A stretch of DNA of 64,000 bases from JAEUTH01 sp039931675 (GCA_039931675.1 JBDTRM010000169.1:1-64000); one strand, 5' to 3'; shown: positions 27,190 to 36,246, numbered from the stretch's first letter. Numbers and translations: made by a program. The notes: generated by a model not told the origin, from the sequence alone.

Positions 27190-27426
27190 ATGTCAGACGA
27201 AAACCGCGAAAAGTATTTAGACATCATTAACACCATTGGCGCAGCCAAAGTGGATGAACTTTATAACAAGCTCGGCACTGAGAGAATCAGCATGGCCACG
27301 CTTAAAAAAATAATAGCGCAAAATTATATTGATGGTGCTCTCAGAGCAAAGAGATCAGTGGCAAATGTTGCTGCCGACCGCGGTGTGTCGCGCCTGACTG
27401 TTTATCGGGTTATTCATAAAAAGTAA
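27190..27426 (+). CDS. Small HTH DNA-binding protein (Mor-like)
   Basis: A 78-residue protein. The C-terminal third, VANVAADRGVSRLTVYRVIHKK, is a helix-turn-helix; the preceding ISMATLKKIIAQNYIDGALR resembles the Mor/C family of transcription activators. The ATG at 27190 (MSDENREK) is preferred over a TTG eight codons upstream. It is the first gene of the accessory island and lies 57 bp before a membrane protein on the same strand, so it may be the island's regulator; this is inference. Confidence 0.65.
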   Translation: MSDENREKYLDIINTIGAAKVDELYNKLGTERISMATLKKIIAQNYIDGALRAKRSVANVAADRGVSRLTVYRVIHKK

Positions 27427-27483
27427 AAGGAGTGAAAATGGTGACAATATAAATTATTTCAACAAGAATACAATCAATAGCTG

Positions 27484-28227
27484 ATGTCCGAAGAAAAATT
27501 AAAAATTGTAATTGATATAGTAAAATGGATTATCGGATCTGTGGTGCTTGTAATAGTTACCACAATTATTGATACAGGTTTCAAGGAGCGCGAAATGGCT
27601 ATTAAAGAGATGGCGAAGTTTGACTCGTATATTGACATGGTTACTTCTGCTGATAAACTTGTAGAGCGAAAACGGTTGGCGCAGTTTTTCAAAACTATGA
27701 CCATTTCCAAAGATGTGCAGGCGCGATGGAGCGATTATTATGAAATTGTGAGTAAAGAATACGATGATACCCTTGCTGTAAGAGTTGCAAAACAAGACAC
27801 GCTTAATTTATTGCTCAAAAAACCCATGAAGAATGAAACCGACTCACAAAAAATTCAACAGATTCAGCAGGATATTAATGGATTAAATTATCAGCTTATT
27901 TCCAACATCAGCCCTACCAATGCTGTACAGATTAAAAATATAAACATTGCTACAGCCCATGAACAGGTAGGTTATGAAGCACTGAAAGATGGCGACTTTA
28001 AAACCGCTGCCGATAATTTTAAAGCTGCCGAGGATAATTATCCAACGCTACATAACAACTATGAACTATCAAGACTGCTTGCTAAAAAATCGGATGAGTT
28101 GAGCAAAGCTGTTACTGAAGAAGAGAAACAAAATATACTCGCTGCAACCTATGATACCATCCTGAAAAATTACACCTATAAGATGCCTCTTGATGTTAAA
28201 CAAAATTTAAAAAGAAAAATAAAATAA
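27484..28227 (+). CDS. Membrane-anchored helical protein of unknown function
   Basis: A 247-residue protein with one N-terminal membrane helix (residues about 11-31) followed by a long, charged helical domain. Residues about 155-200 look TPR-like (HEQVGYEALKDGDFKTAADNFKAAEDNYP). A heptad-like stretch (SQKIQQIQQDINGLNYQL) could be coiled coil. No family is recognised. Its stop codon is immediately followed by the first copy of the conserved leader motif, which precedes the M15-type peptidase gene. Confidence 0.7.
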   Translation: MSEEKLKIVIDIVKWIIGSVVLVIVTTIIDTGFKEREMAIKEMAKFDSYIDMVTSADKLVERKRLAQFFKTMTISKDVQARWSDYYEIVSKEYDDTLAVRVAKQDTLNLLLKKPMKNETDSQKIQQIQQDINGLNYQLISNISPTNAVQIKNINIATAHEQVGYEALKDGDFKTAADNFKAAEDNYPTLHNNYELSRLLAKKSDELSKAVTEEEKQNILAATYDTILKNYTYKMPLDVKQNLKRKIK

Positions 28228-28263
28228 ACGGGGGAAGCCGAAAATCCGAACAAGAGTAGGCAA
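28228..28263 (+). promoter_or_regulatory. Conserved leader motif, copy A
   Basis: First of three ungapped copies of a ~34-nt motif: ACGGRG, then AGCCGAAAATCC, four variable bases, then AAGAGTAGGC. It begins at the base after the stop of the preceding gene and ends 14 nt before the ATG of the M15-type peptidase. GGA...TCC and GCC...GGC could pair in an interleaved (pseudoknot) order. No match to a known riboswitch was recognised. Confidence 0.7.
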
Positions 28264-28277
28264 CAAAATTATTCAAA

Positions 28278-28775
28278 ATGACAGAAGCAGATCGTAACAA
28301 ACGCAACACAACTAAGCTCGCTGAGCTTTATCCCACTTTCAAAGCACGACTGATGAGAGTAATTCAAAAATTAGAAGCTTCAGGCCTGCGTCCCCGCATA
28401 CAGGATGCATGGCGGTCGCCACAGGACCAGTTAAACGCCTTTAACACCGGCCACTCCAAGCTCAAATTCGGTTTTCATAATGTAACCGGTGCTGATGGTG
28501 TGAGCAAAGAATCGCTCGCAGTTGACATGCTGGACGATGATCACCCGCTCAACTCAGCCTTACCCTATTTATTGCAATTGGCAGCAGCAGCCGAAGCAAA
28601 CGGATTAGCCACAGGCATACGCTGGGGGTTACCCGTTGATATGCGCACAGCAATAGATAATGCGATAGCTGCAAAAAACTGGACTGCTCCAGTCAAAATA
28701 GGTTGGGATCCAACGCATGTTGAGCCGGCAGGAATGACAGCAGCCCAGGCAAAAACGGGAGCGAGGCCGGCTTAA
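28278..28775 (+). CDS. M15-type peptidoglycan peptidase (endolysin-like)
   Basis: A 165-residue protein resembling L-Ala-D-Glu or D-Ala-D-Ala peptidases of the M15/VanY fold. The expected zinc ligands are H67 (FGFHNV), D83 (LAVDML) and H147 (PTHVEPA), and the upstream RPRIQDAWRSPQDQ matches the RSxxxQ pattern of the family. There is no signal peptide, so it is either released by lysis or exported by a non-Sec route, as for endolysins and some toxins. It carries the conserved leader motif just before its start. Confidence 0.75.
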   Translation: MTEADRNKRNTTKLAELYPTFKARLMRVIQKLEASGLRPRIQDAWRSPQDQLNAFNTGHSKLKFGFHNVTGADGVSKESLAVDMLDDDHPLNSALPYLLQLAAAAEANGLATGIRWGLPVDMRTAIDNAIAAKNWTAPVKIGWDPTHVEPAGMTAAQAKTGARPA

Positions 28776-29052
28776 AGGCATTTCCGGAAATTCAATTTGT
28801 TTCGTGAATAATGAAATAAGTTTTTTTATTAAAGTTTAAGATTGTAGCAAAAATGAAAAAAATGATATAAACATGTTTTTCATTTGGCAACGGAATAACG
28901 ATGGAAAACGCTTCCGGTTTTATTTAAAAGTTACAAAATGACAAACCGGATTCATTTCAATTAATGCCACATTCTTTACAATACTGCTGGATTCTAATTC
29001 GTGATTGACATCGCTTATGCAACAGGGTAAATTTGATTTAACATAATCACCT

Positions 29053-29376
29053 ATGCTATATACAATCCATAAAGTGTTATTCCTTCTGTCATTATTGCAA
29101 ATAGCAAATCATAAGGTGATAATAACACTATCGCTTTTGTTATTCCCAAATCATATTATGTTTTCCTCGATGCCAATGTTGCTAAGTACAAATTACATTG
29201 TCTTATTCTCGCTGCCAACATTGATAGGCACAAATTACATTGTGTTATCCTCACAGTCAATCTTGCTTAGCACAAAATCAGTCATGTTGTTGATTCAGGC
29301 AGTTTTGCTAAACGCATTTTCCCGGCTGTTAAGCTCTCACAGTACTTTACAAAGCAGGCTTGCAGAATTGATATAG
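29053..29376 (+). CDS. 42-bp tandem-repeat ORF encoding a hydrophobic 14-residue repeat
   Basis: Seven consecutive 42-bp units (29053, 29095, 29137, 29179, 29221, 29263, 29305) without any insertion or deletion give an open frame of 107 residues with a 14-residue period such as LLSTNYIVLFSLPT. Units 29179 and 29221 are the most alike; the outer ones have diverged. The product would be strongly hydrophobic, without a normal signal or loop structure. The frame is open through all units while the other strand has stops in each, which favours coding, but a non-coding minisatellite is equally possible. No family is recognised. Confidence 0.35.
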   Translation: MLYTIHKVLFLLSLLQIANHKVIITLSLLLFPNHIMFSSMPMLLSTNYIVLFSLPTLIGTNYIVLSSQSILLSTKSVMLLIQAVLLNAFSRLLSSHSTLQSRLAELI

Positions 29377-29452
29377 CCTCTTCCATTTTTGTCATAGTCA
29401 ATCATTAACCTGTTCCATAATTCTCAAAGTAAAATCATTCAAAAAAAATATG

Positions 29453-29473
29453 TTAATGTCACAAAAATGAAAG
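29453..29473 (+). repeat. Direct repeat shared with 35895-35915
   Basis: TAATGTCACAAAAATGAAAG plus one preceding base occurs exactly here and at 35895-35915. Both lie in gene-free DNA upstream of a leader-motif copy (52 and 332 bp before it), and may be a binding site or a duplication trace. Confidence 0.55.
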
Positions 29474-29524
29474 TTTTGTTACAAATTATGATTTTCATTT
29501 GACTGATAATAAATAACAATATAA

Positions 29525-29560
29525 ACGGAGCTAGCCGAAAATCCGTGGAAGAGTAGGCTG
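29525..29560 (+). promoter_or_regulatory. Conserved leader motif, copy B
   Basis: Second copy, ACGGAG / AGCCGAAAATCC / AAGAGTAGGC, ending 20 nt before the ATG of the trypsin-like membrane protease. Here the closing stem can extend to AGCC/GGCT. A TTCATTTG string ends 24 nt before the motif, the same spacing as the -7 box at copy C. Confidence 0.7.
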
Positions 29561-29580
29561 TTAAATTAAATGAATAAAAA

Positions 29581-30987
29581 ATGTTATTTAATTGGATTGA
29601 TGAAAAATTAGGGCCAAGAAATCTGATTAATAAAGATTCCGAAAAGGTTACTTATGTTCAGATAATGGGATTTATTTTAATAGGATTTGGTGTCAGTTAC
29701 ATAATGTTCTTTCAATTCCCTAAAAATGAAGCCAGTAGTAATGGGATGGCAGCTTCTTTTTTCCTAATAATGCTAGGAATGTCAATGTCTTTTCCATCTT
29801 TACTTAAAGGGCAGACAAAAGATGTTAGCACAATGCGAATAATTGTATTCATGTTTGCTAATGTGATTTGTATGCTGCTTCTTAAAATCGGTTGGGACAA
29901 ACATTCATTAAGCGAGATTGGTTTAGACGGTTACTGGATGGGAGTAATTGCATTTCTCTTTGGAGCAAAAGCAACACAAGCATTTTTTGAAAATGCAGAC
30001 AAATTTTTTTCAAAGAAGCAAATCACTCCCCAAGAGATTTTAAGTGAAACAGTAGAAAAGAAAGACTTGGATATTAGTCAAATTGCAATTGCACAGTTGG
30101 CAAAGATTCAAAATGAGAGTAAGTTACAAACTAAATTCCCAAATATAGTTTCTGTTAGCGATACCTTATTAGGAGGCAAATGCTGTCTGACTTTATATCT
30201 TGAAGACAATAACGGGAAAAATATTCCTGAATTTGTAACGGCAGAAATAAATGAAAAAACAAAAGTTCAAGTAAGAATCGAAGTAATTACCGATTCGCCA
30301 GCAGCAATAACTCATATTGGTCAAGCAACTGATGAATTGAGTGATTCTGATAACCCAGAAGGGTTTGCTTCATTTTGCGCTTTACTTTCTAATACAGATA
30401 ATATAGATTTAAAATTTTTAGCAACTGCAGGCCATAATTTTACAAATGGTAACTTCAAGAGTATGGGAGGATTTATTTTTGATGATGAACAAAGAGCTGT
30501 TTTTATTAATGGAAAAACTAGAGGTTCTTTATTCTATCAACGAATGCACTTTACACAAGATTTGGCTATAGTAAAATTAAGCCAAACAGATAGTTTGCTA
30601 GAGAATTATATTTCTTTCAATAGTGGTTACAAAGAACTAAGTACTAACGATGTTAAAACTAAAGTTCCAAATGTCACCATCGCATCAAGGAAAAATATTA
30701 ATAGAAATGGTTCAAATATTCATGATGCATTTGTACTGGATATTAATATTCCTTTTGATGTCATGTATAATGGTGAAAAGAGGCGACTTCAAAATGTGAT
30801 TTTATTAGGAGACACTAATGAACCCGACAAATCTAAAGAAGTTTCAATGCGGGGTGATTCTGGAAGTCCTGTTTATTGCAACCAAACTAAAAAACTTATT
30901 GGTATTTTGATTGGAGGGAATGGAAAATTCTCCTTTGTATTACCACTAAAAGATGTACTAGAAACAAACAACTTTAAATTAATATAA
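29581..30987 (+). CDS. Membrane-anchored trypsin-like serine protease
   Basis: A 468-residue protein. The N-terminal third has about four membrane helices (residues 25-45, 55-75, 86-104, 118-135). The C-terminal half is a chymotrypsin-fold protease with the full triad: H285 in TAGHN, D327 in QDLAIVKL and S427 in RGDSGSPV. Trypsin-like domains fused to membrane segments are known in bacterial quality control and in conflict systems; the fold is sure, the role is not. It carries leader motif copy B and is followed after 2 bp by a large secreted protein, which may be its substrate or partner. Confidence 0.8.
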   Translation: MLFNWIDEKLGPRNLINKDSEKVTYVQIMGFILIGFGVSYIMFFQFPKNEASSNGMAASFFLIMLGMSMSFPSLLKGQTKDVSTMRIIVFMFANVICMLLLKIGWDKHSLSEIGLDGYWMGVIAFLFGAKATQAFFENADKFFSKKQITPQEILSETVEKKDLDISQIAIAQLAKIQNESKLQTKFPNIVSVSDTLLGGKCCLTLYLEDNNGKNIPEFVTAEINEKTKVQVRIEVITDSPAAITHIGQATDELSDSDNPEGFASFCALLSNTDNIDLKFLATAGHNFTNGNFKSMGGFIFDDEQRAVFINGKTRGSLFYQRMHFTQDLAIVKLSQTDSLLENYISFNSGYKELSTNDVKTKVPNVTIASRKNINRNGSNIHDAFVLDINIPFDVMYNGEKRRLQNVILLGDTNEPDKSKEVSMRGDSGSPVYCNQTKKLIGILIGGNGKFSFVLPLKDVLETNNFKLI

Positions 30988-30989
30988 GA

Positions 30990-33467
30990 ATGAAAACTCT
31001 ATTTACAACAATTCTACTTGCGTTAGCAAGTTATGCCTTCGCTCAAACTGGGAAGGAAATTTACCTTAAATGGGATAATAACGAATTAAAGATTGAACGC
31101 GGAGATACATCAAGTATTGAACTTCCCTTCGCTTTAAGATTCAAAGAAGCAAATTTTAAGAACAAGGAACTTAAATGGAAAAATGGCAATACTGTAATCC
31201 CCGGAACTACTAAAAAATTCGGGACAGATATTAAATTAACCCTTGAAGATAATGGGTATTACAAAATTATTATGGAAATTAATGAAGGAAAAGTTGTTTC
31301 CAGCATCCTTGGTGAAACTAATCTTCCAAACAGTTCCATTACTCTTGAAATATCAGGAAAGTCAATCACATTTAATTATAAGGGGGGTAAAAAAGAAGAG
31401 CGTGATACAGGTGATAAGAATAAAGAAAATGAAGTAAAATATACCGCTGGATATATTTACTATGATGCAATGGCATTGGTTTCAAATAAACTTTCGCCAA
31501 AAGATAAACTCGAAATTTTAGAAAGCTATGGTTACAAAGGATCTGAAAACAATCCCTATTTAAAAGGCATATTTGATGAAGAAAATGTAAAGGCTGGTGC
31601 ACATGTATCGTTGAGTCCGGGTGCCTTGTTAACCAATATCGGCAACACCGATGTAACCAATTTCGCAGCAGGTTTAGCAAGGTTTCTTGCTGAAAGAACA
31701 AAGGAAGAATTGAACGAAGCATTTTTCAAAAAGATGAAAGAGCAATTGAATGCTTATCCCGAATTAAAAACTGCTTTCCCAACAACCGCCTCTTTCTTAG
31801 ATATTATTGAAACCTACTCTTACGCATCGGTTATTCAGGTTTTGAAAGAAGCATTTGAAACGGATATTCAGAATTTGCCTGAGAATTTATATAGCATAAA
31901 AAATTTGACTTCCGCTGCGTGTAATGAAAACCTCATTTGTGGCAAAAATATTAAAGGAGAAGACAAAAAGGATTGTGATAAATATAAAGACTGTACATTA
32001 AGACTTACTAATTTGGAAAATTTTTTCAAAACAATGGAGGGGCATTGGGTGGCTTTAGGCATGTTCTCACTTAAAGAAGGAATTCAATCAACTAATCCTG
32101 CCGAGTTATTAAAATCTATTGCTTCATCAACAGAATTTGATAATCTTAAAACGGCATCTGCAAAGTTGAAGCTTTATAATGATTATAACATTACTTCTTC
32201 CATTGAATTGAGTAATCTTATTTCGCAAAGTTTAGTTAGTAATGAAGTTAATCAGGTTTGGATTTCTACAAATCAAATCAATTCTTTATTCAACACCAAA
32301 GACGCATTTAAAATTTACTTAGGACTTCTCTTGGCAAAAGAACTTAAAGGGGATACTAAAGTTGAATTTTATGACTCATCTCCAAAACTTGTTTCATTCG
32401 GAAAAATTTTATCGGATAGATATCAAACTTACACAGAGTTTGAAGGTTTAATTAAAAATATCTTCTCAGCATATAATGCTACAAACAATGCTGTAAAGAA
32501 AATGCTTGCTGCATCTGAAAAATCAGTTGAAGCAGACCCACAAGCACTTTATGACTATTATAGAACCTTTACATCATCCTTAAAACCAATTGCGCATAGT
32601 CCATTATTGAAAACAATAACTGGTAAAGACATTGGTGCAGGGTACGACAAAGTAGAACAATTTTTAAATCCTGCCGTTGATATTGCGTATCACATTTCTA
32701 CAAAAAAATATTCTGCTGCAATTTATGATGCATCAATTCTTTTGAGTGCTTTAAACGAGCTTAAAGTAACAACGACAGATGAAAAAGGAAAAGTAGTAGA
32801 AGAAAAATATGATGGCTTTAAGATAGTCACAAAATCTTTTCTGAAATATGGAACCCTGATTTCAACAGTTGCAAATGCTCAAACATCTGAAGAAGTGAAA
32901 AAGGCAATTGAAGCATCCGTATTGCCGGTTGGAAGTTCTTCAATCAAAAGAAACTCTAATTTCAGTATTTCCGTCAATGCTTACGTAGGTGGGTTTTATG
33001 GTAGAGCATATACCCATGAGATGGAATACAAATACGATTCTCTCATGAATCCCATTGATACAAATCGAATTAAAAAAAATTATCAAACTTTTGGATTGTA
33101 TGCTCCCATCGGAGTTTCATTCAATAAAGGCTCTAAATGTGGCTGGGGAGTTAGTGTAACAGCCCAACTATTGGATTTGGGTGCACTTGTAAACTTTTAT
33201 TTAACTGAAGGGGATCAAACTGCCCTTCCTGATGATTTCAAAATTAGATTATCAAATATCTTTGCTCCGGGTGTGCAGTTAGGCATTAATATTCCGAAGA
33301 CCCCTCTTACATTAACGGGTGGATTCCAATATGTTCCGGCATTATACCAGACAGACCAGATATCTTCTTCATCAGAAATTATTGCATCCAATGCAGTACG
33401 ATGGCACATTGGATTGGTGGTTGATATTCCTTTGTATAATGTAAAAGTTTGGGATTTTAAGAAATAA
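30990..33467 (+). CDS. Large secreted protein of unknown function, probable barrel C-terminus
   Basis: An 825-residue exported protein with signal peptide MKTLFTTILLALASYAFAQ. Residues about 20-125 look like an Ig-type beta sandwich. The middle (about 145-640) is helical and includes a Cys-rich loop (CNENLICG, CDKYKDC). The last ~180 residues show alternating strands with aromatic ends (GGFYGRAYTHEM, GLYAPIGVSF, VRWHIGLVVDIPLYNV), as in outer-membrane barrels. No family is recognised. It starts 2 bp after the trypsin-like protease, so the two are one operon. Confidence 0.7.
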   Translation: MKTLFTTILLALASYAFAQTGKEIYLKWDNNELKIERGDTSSIELPFALRFKEANFKNKELKWKNGNTVIPGTTKKFGTDIKLTLEDNGYYKIIMEINEGKVVSSILGETNLPNSSITLEISGKSITFNYKGGKKEERDTGDKNKENEVKYTAGYIYYDAMALVSNKLSPKDKLEILESYGYKGSENNPYLKGIFDEENVKAGAHVSLSPGALLTNIGNTDVTNFAAGLARFLAERTKEELNEAFFKKMKEQLNAYPELKTAFPTTASFLDIIETYSYASVIQVLKEAFETDIQNLPENLYSIKNLTSAACNENLICGKNIKGEDKKDCDKYKDCTLRLTNLENFFKTMEGHWVALGMFSLKEGIQSTNPAELLKSIASSTEFDNLKTASAKLKLYNDYNITSSIELSNLISQSLVSNEVNQVWISTNQINSLFNTKDAFKIYLGLLLAKELKGDTKVEFYDSSPKLVSFGKILSDRYQTYTEFEGLIKNIFSAYNATNNAVKKMLAASEKSVEADPQALYDYYRTFTSSLKPIAHSPLLKTITGKDIGAGYDKVEQFLNPAVDIAYHISTKKYSAAIYDASILLSALNELKVTTTDEKGKVVEEKYDGFKIVTKSFLKYGTLISTVANAQTSEEVKKAIEASVLPVGSSSIKRNSNFSISVNAYVGGFYGRAYTHEMEYKYDSLMNPIDTNRIKKNYQTFGLYAPIGVSFNKGSKCGWGVSVTAQLLDLGALVNFYLTEGDQTALPDDFKIRLSNIFAPGVQLGINIPKTPLTLTGGFQYVPALYQTDQISSSSEIIASNAVRWHIGLVVDIPLYNVKVWDFKK

Positions 33468-33691
33468 CGATTACGCTATATTTTATTTGATGGAGTTTAA
33501 TTACGATATCATTAAAAATATTGGATAAAAAGTTTTAATACCAGGCAGTATAATAAATTCATTTGTAAAATAAATAAATTGAATACGCTGAAATCTTTCA
33601 ACGGATGTAATGCTATCTTTTAGTAAATTAGTAATTATATTATTTCAAATTGTATTGTTTTAAGAATACAATATCTTAAATTTTCAATATC

Positions 33692-34300
33692 ATGATTTTA
33701 CTACAGGATACCTTATCATCTTTTGCCAATCTACCCGACATTCTTAAGTTCGGATTAGTTGGATTAAGTGCAATTGTACTAATCCTCGCATACAATTTAC
33801 TTTCTAAAGAACAGTCGCGAACTGGCGCTGCTCGCGAAAACATTCTGAAAACAATTAAAACATACATGTGGATTGCCTTGGCTTTTTTAATTGTTTCTGG
33901 AATTTGGTCAGTTATTGATAAGTTAATTTCAAAACCGCCTGCAACTGATCTTGCTAAGCAGGAGAGCCCCGTCATTAAAAACTGCAATAAAAACTTTGTA
34001 TTGAACTTTTCTCTCGATCCTGATTTGACTGAATTAATCACAGATAGCGACTCCCTCGAATTGCAATACAGGGTTAGACGTACTGAAACTAAATTGAAAA
34101 CAGTTCCTGTTGAAAGAGCCAAAGGACAGGGGTTCACAGCCTTTATTGATAGTCTTGACAATGATGATATTTACGAGGTTAAACTTATTAATAGAACAAA
34201 AAAGATATTTTGGGAAAATACTGATGCGGTTTCGGTCAACTATACCTTTACTAAACTCATTCATTCTCCGGAGGATAAGTTAAAAAATTCAATTCAATGA
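33692..34300 (+). CDS. Two-TM protein with beta-rich domain, unknown
   Basis: A 202-residue protein with membrane helices at about residues 16-38 and 57-78, then a 120-residue domain with alternating strands (NKNFVLNFSLDPDLTELI, SLELQYRVRRTETKL, DIYEVKLINRTKKIFW). No family is recognised. Its stop overlaps the ATG of the YEATS-like gene (ATGA at 34297-34300), which makes co-translation and physical partnership likely. Whether the domain faces the periplasm or the cytoplasm cannot be judged from sequence alone. Confidence 0.7.
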   Translation: MILLQDTLSSFANLPDILKFGLVGLSAIVLILAYNLLSKEQSRTGAARENILKTIKTYMWIALAFLIVSGIWSVIDKLISKPPATDLAKQESPVIKNCNKNFVLNFSLDPDLTELITDSDSLELQYRVRRTETKLKTVPVERAKGQGFTAFIDSLDNDDIYEVKLINRTKKIFWENTDAVSVNYTFTKLIHSPEDKLKNSIQ

Positions 34301-35253
34301 AAAAAAATATTTTACTATTAATATTCTTCACTTTCATAGTCTTTGCAGCAAATTCTCAAATGCGTTTTGCTGAAAAATCTCAGGATGTTTTATTTAATGT
34401 TCAAACTACCAGCTATTCCAATGGCGTGACTAGATGGGATGTCACTGTTGATAGCAATGACAATCAGTATGATAGCATAGTAGCTATAGAGTATAATCTC
34501 GATGGACTATTATTTAAAAATCCTGTAAGGAAAAGCGTTAACCCTAAGAATAATTTTCTGCTTACAACTTTTCACACAGTCGAAAGTAATATTGAAGCCG
34601 TTGTCCATTTTAAAAATGGCGATGTCAGTAAAACAAAAGTACTTCTGAGCATTAACTCACAATCAACATTGCAGATTAATAATACGGCTAAACAAATCAA
34701 ATCTGGTCTTTGGGAATGGGAAGCATTTCTAACAGGCAATGCCCAAGAAATTAATAATGTGGATTACATCATTTATCAGCTACATCCTACATTTAAAGAG
34801 CCTTATCAGAAGATTGATAAACGTGGCGATTTAAATAAAGCTTTTGCGCTAAGTGCAAAGGGCTGGGGTATTTTTATACTCAAGGCAACTGTTTACTTTA
34901 AGGATGGAAAAACAATATCACTTCGGCACGTTCTTAAATTTAATACCATAAAAGTTGATGTTTTTTACCTTGAAAGTACTCAATCCACATCACATACATC
35001 AGCGGAAAAAATTGCACAGATTATTAGTAACAATAGCGATTTTAAAGCCTCCCCTAGGTTACTTACCGATATTATTAACGCTGGTGAAGGTTATCGCCTT
35101 TCTGAAAATCAGATAAGGTATAACATTCTCGAAAATGATTATGTTACAACCATAATCAAAATGCTAAGTAAGGAAGGAGTAAATTCCACTTTTAAAAAGA
35201 ATTTAATTTCTTACGATACACCTGAGTATATTTCAATATTTATTGTCAGGTAG
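34297..35253 (+). CDS. Secreted protein with YEATS-like domain (pYEATS)
   Basis: A 318-residue exported protein with a signal peptide (residues 1-21, ending AANSQ). Residues about 135-216 match the YEATS pattern closely: WEWEAFLTG, VDYIIYQLHPTF (LHPTF at 162-166), AKGWGIFILKATVYF (GWG at 189-191). Residues about 35-118 look like a weaker second copy. The C-terminal 100 residues (VDVFYLESTQS onward) are unassigned. YEATS domains read acylated lysines in eukaryotes; prokaryotic versions (Pfam pYEATS) are reported in conflict-type contexts. A signal peptide on such a domain is notable. It overlaps the 2-TM gene upstream. Confidence 0.7.
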   Translation: MKKNILLLIFFTFIVFAANSQMRFAEKSQDVLFNVQTTSYSNGVTRWDVTVDSNDNQYDSIVAIEYNLDGLLFKNPVRKSVNPKNNFLLTTFHTVESNIEAVVHFKNGDVSKTKVLLSINSQSTLQINNTAKQIKSGLWEWEAFLTGNAQEINNVDYIIYQLHPTFKEPYQKIDKRGDLNKAFALSAKGWGIFILKATVYFKDGKTISLRHVLKFNTIKVDVFYLESTQSTSHTSAEKIAQIISNNSDFKASPRLLTDIINAGEGYRLSENQIRYNILENDYVTTIIKMLSKEGVNSTFKKNLISYDTPEYISIFIVR

Positions 35254-35389
35254 TTTCCTCTGTTTGTTGCTTTCCTTATTCCTTTCAAACAGCCTTCCCC
35301 TTTCTCACATTTTAATTCCCAAACTATTCTCATTCAAAATTTAAAACTTACTTAGCAGGTTGAAAATGTAAAACAGCATCCCAATAAGT

Positions 35390-35725
35390 ATGAATGACAA
35401 TACAACCCTTGAAGCAGTATCAAAACAAAAGAAACCTGCCAAACCCAAAAAACAATCCTCAATAGAAGAAACCCTCTGGGACAGCGCCAACAAACTCCGT
35501 GGCTCTGTTGAATCATCCTAATACAAGCACGTAGTGCTGGGTTTGATATTCCTCAAGTTTGCGAGTGATAAATTTGAAGAACGCAAAAAAGAATTGATTG
35601 CCGAAGGCAAAGAAAAGTATATGGACATGGTAGAATTCTACACCATGCGCAACGTATTTTATTTGGCCGACATTTCGCGGTGGAGTTACCTCATTGATAA
35701 TGCCAAGCAGGCCGACCTCGCTTAA
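35390..35725 (+). pseudogene. hsdM remnant (type I methyltransferase N-terminus) with in-frame stop
   Basis: The reading frame starts MNDNTTLEAVSKQKK, continues IEETLWDSANKLRGSVESS, meets a TAA at 35519-35521, and goes on in the same frame with YKHVVLGLIFLKFASDKFE and WSYLIDNAKQADLA before a final stop. This is the N-terminal helical domain of HsdM, whose usual text has an E at the stop position (SSEYKHVVLGLIFLK). It then ends after about 110 residues where HsdM proteins have about 500. No methylase motifs, hsdS or hsdR remain nearby. It marks a former type I restriction locus close to the present type III one. Confidence 0.85.
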
Positions 35726-35813
35726 AGTTGTTTCTATTTATGGGTAGAAACCCTCTTTATTTTTTGCTCAATCTTCATCCTTACAACAATCCACTCCCCT
35801 CTGTTTCTGGTCT

Positions 35814-35839
35814 GAGAGAGAGAGAGAGAGAGAGAGAGG
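35814..35839. repeat. (GA)n microsatellite
   Basis: An uninterrupted run of about 13 GA dinucleotides in the 1-kb gene-poor stretch 35254-36298. Apart from this, the hsdM remnant, the direct repeat at 35895 and the promoter/leader at 36193-36282, I see nothing else in that stretch. Confidence 0.9.
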
Positions 35840-36192
35840 TTGGGGATGTGTCAATTTCACTCTGATATTTCAAGGCATACTCCTCCAAAACATTTTAATG
35901 TCACAAAAATGAAAGCTCTCTTTCAAATCATCCCTTTTCACTCGCTAAATTTATTAATAAAAACAATTGTTGTCCCTCTTCTCTCAATTTGCGTGAGTCA
36001 CACAAGCCTCTGCCCCCAAAATTGGGAGTATATGTCTTATTGCTTTTGATTATGATCTTCCTTCTATGTTTTTTTTGAGGAGAGTTTTTAAGATATAATA
36101 AAGTCAAAACCAATTTGGCACTCAAAATACCCACCCGCATTCCCTCAAAATATTACCGTGTTCTTTTCTGAATAACCACTTTCCAATTTACG

Positions 36193-36224
36193 ATTGACTT
36201 GGCTCGTAACCTACTGTATGTTTG
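36193..36224 (+). promoter_or_regulatory. Promoter for the lipoprotein/secreted protein pair
   Basis: ATTG (36193-36196), a 20-bp spacer, and TATGTTTG (36217-36224), an exact TAnnTTTG -7 box. The predicted transcript starts shortly before leader motif copy C, which would place that motif at the very 5' end of the mRNA. Confidence 0.55.
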
Positions 36225-36246
36225 ATCTCAATTACGAATAAAAAAC

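Noticed and set aside
35814..35839. (GA)n run as a phase-variation tract
   Set aside because: It is not in or directly before a gene, so no switching target is visible.
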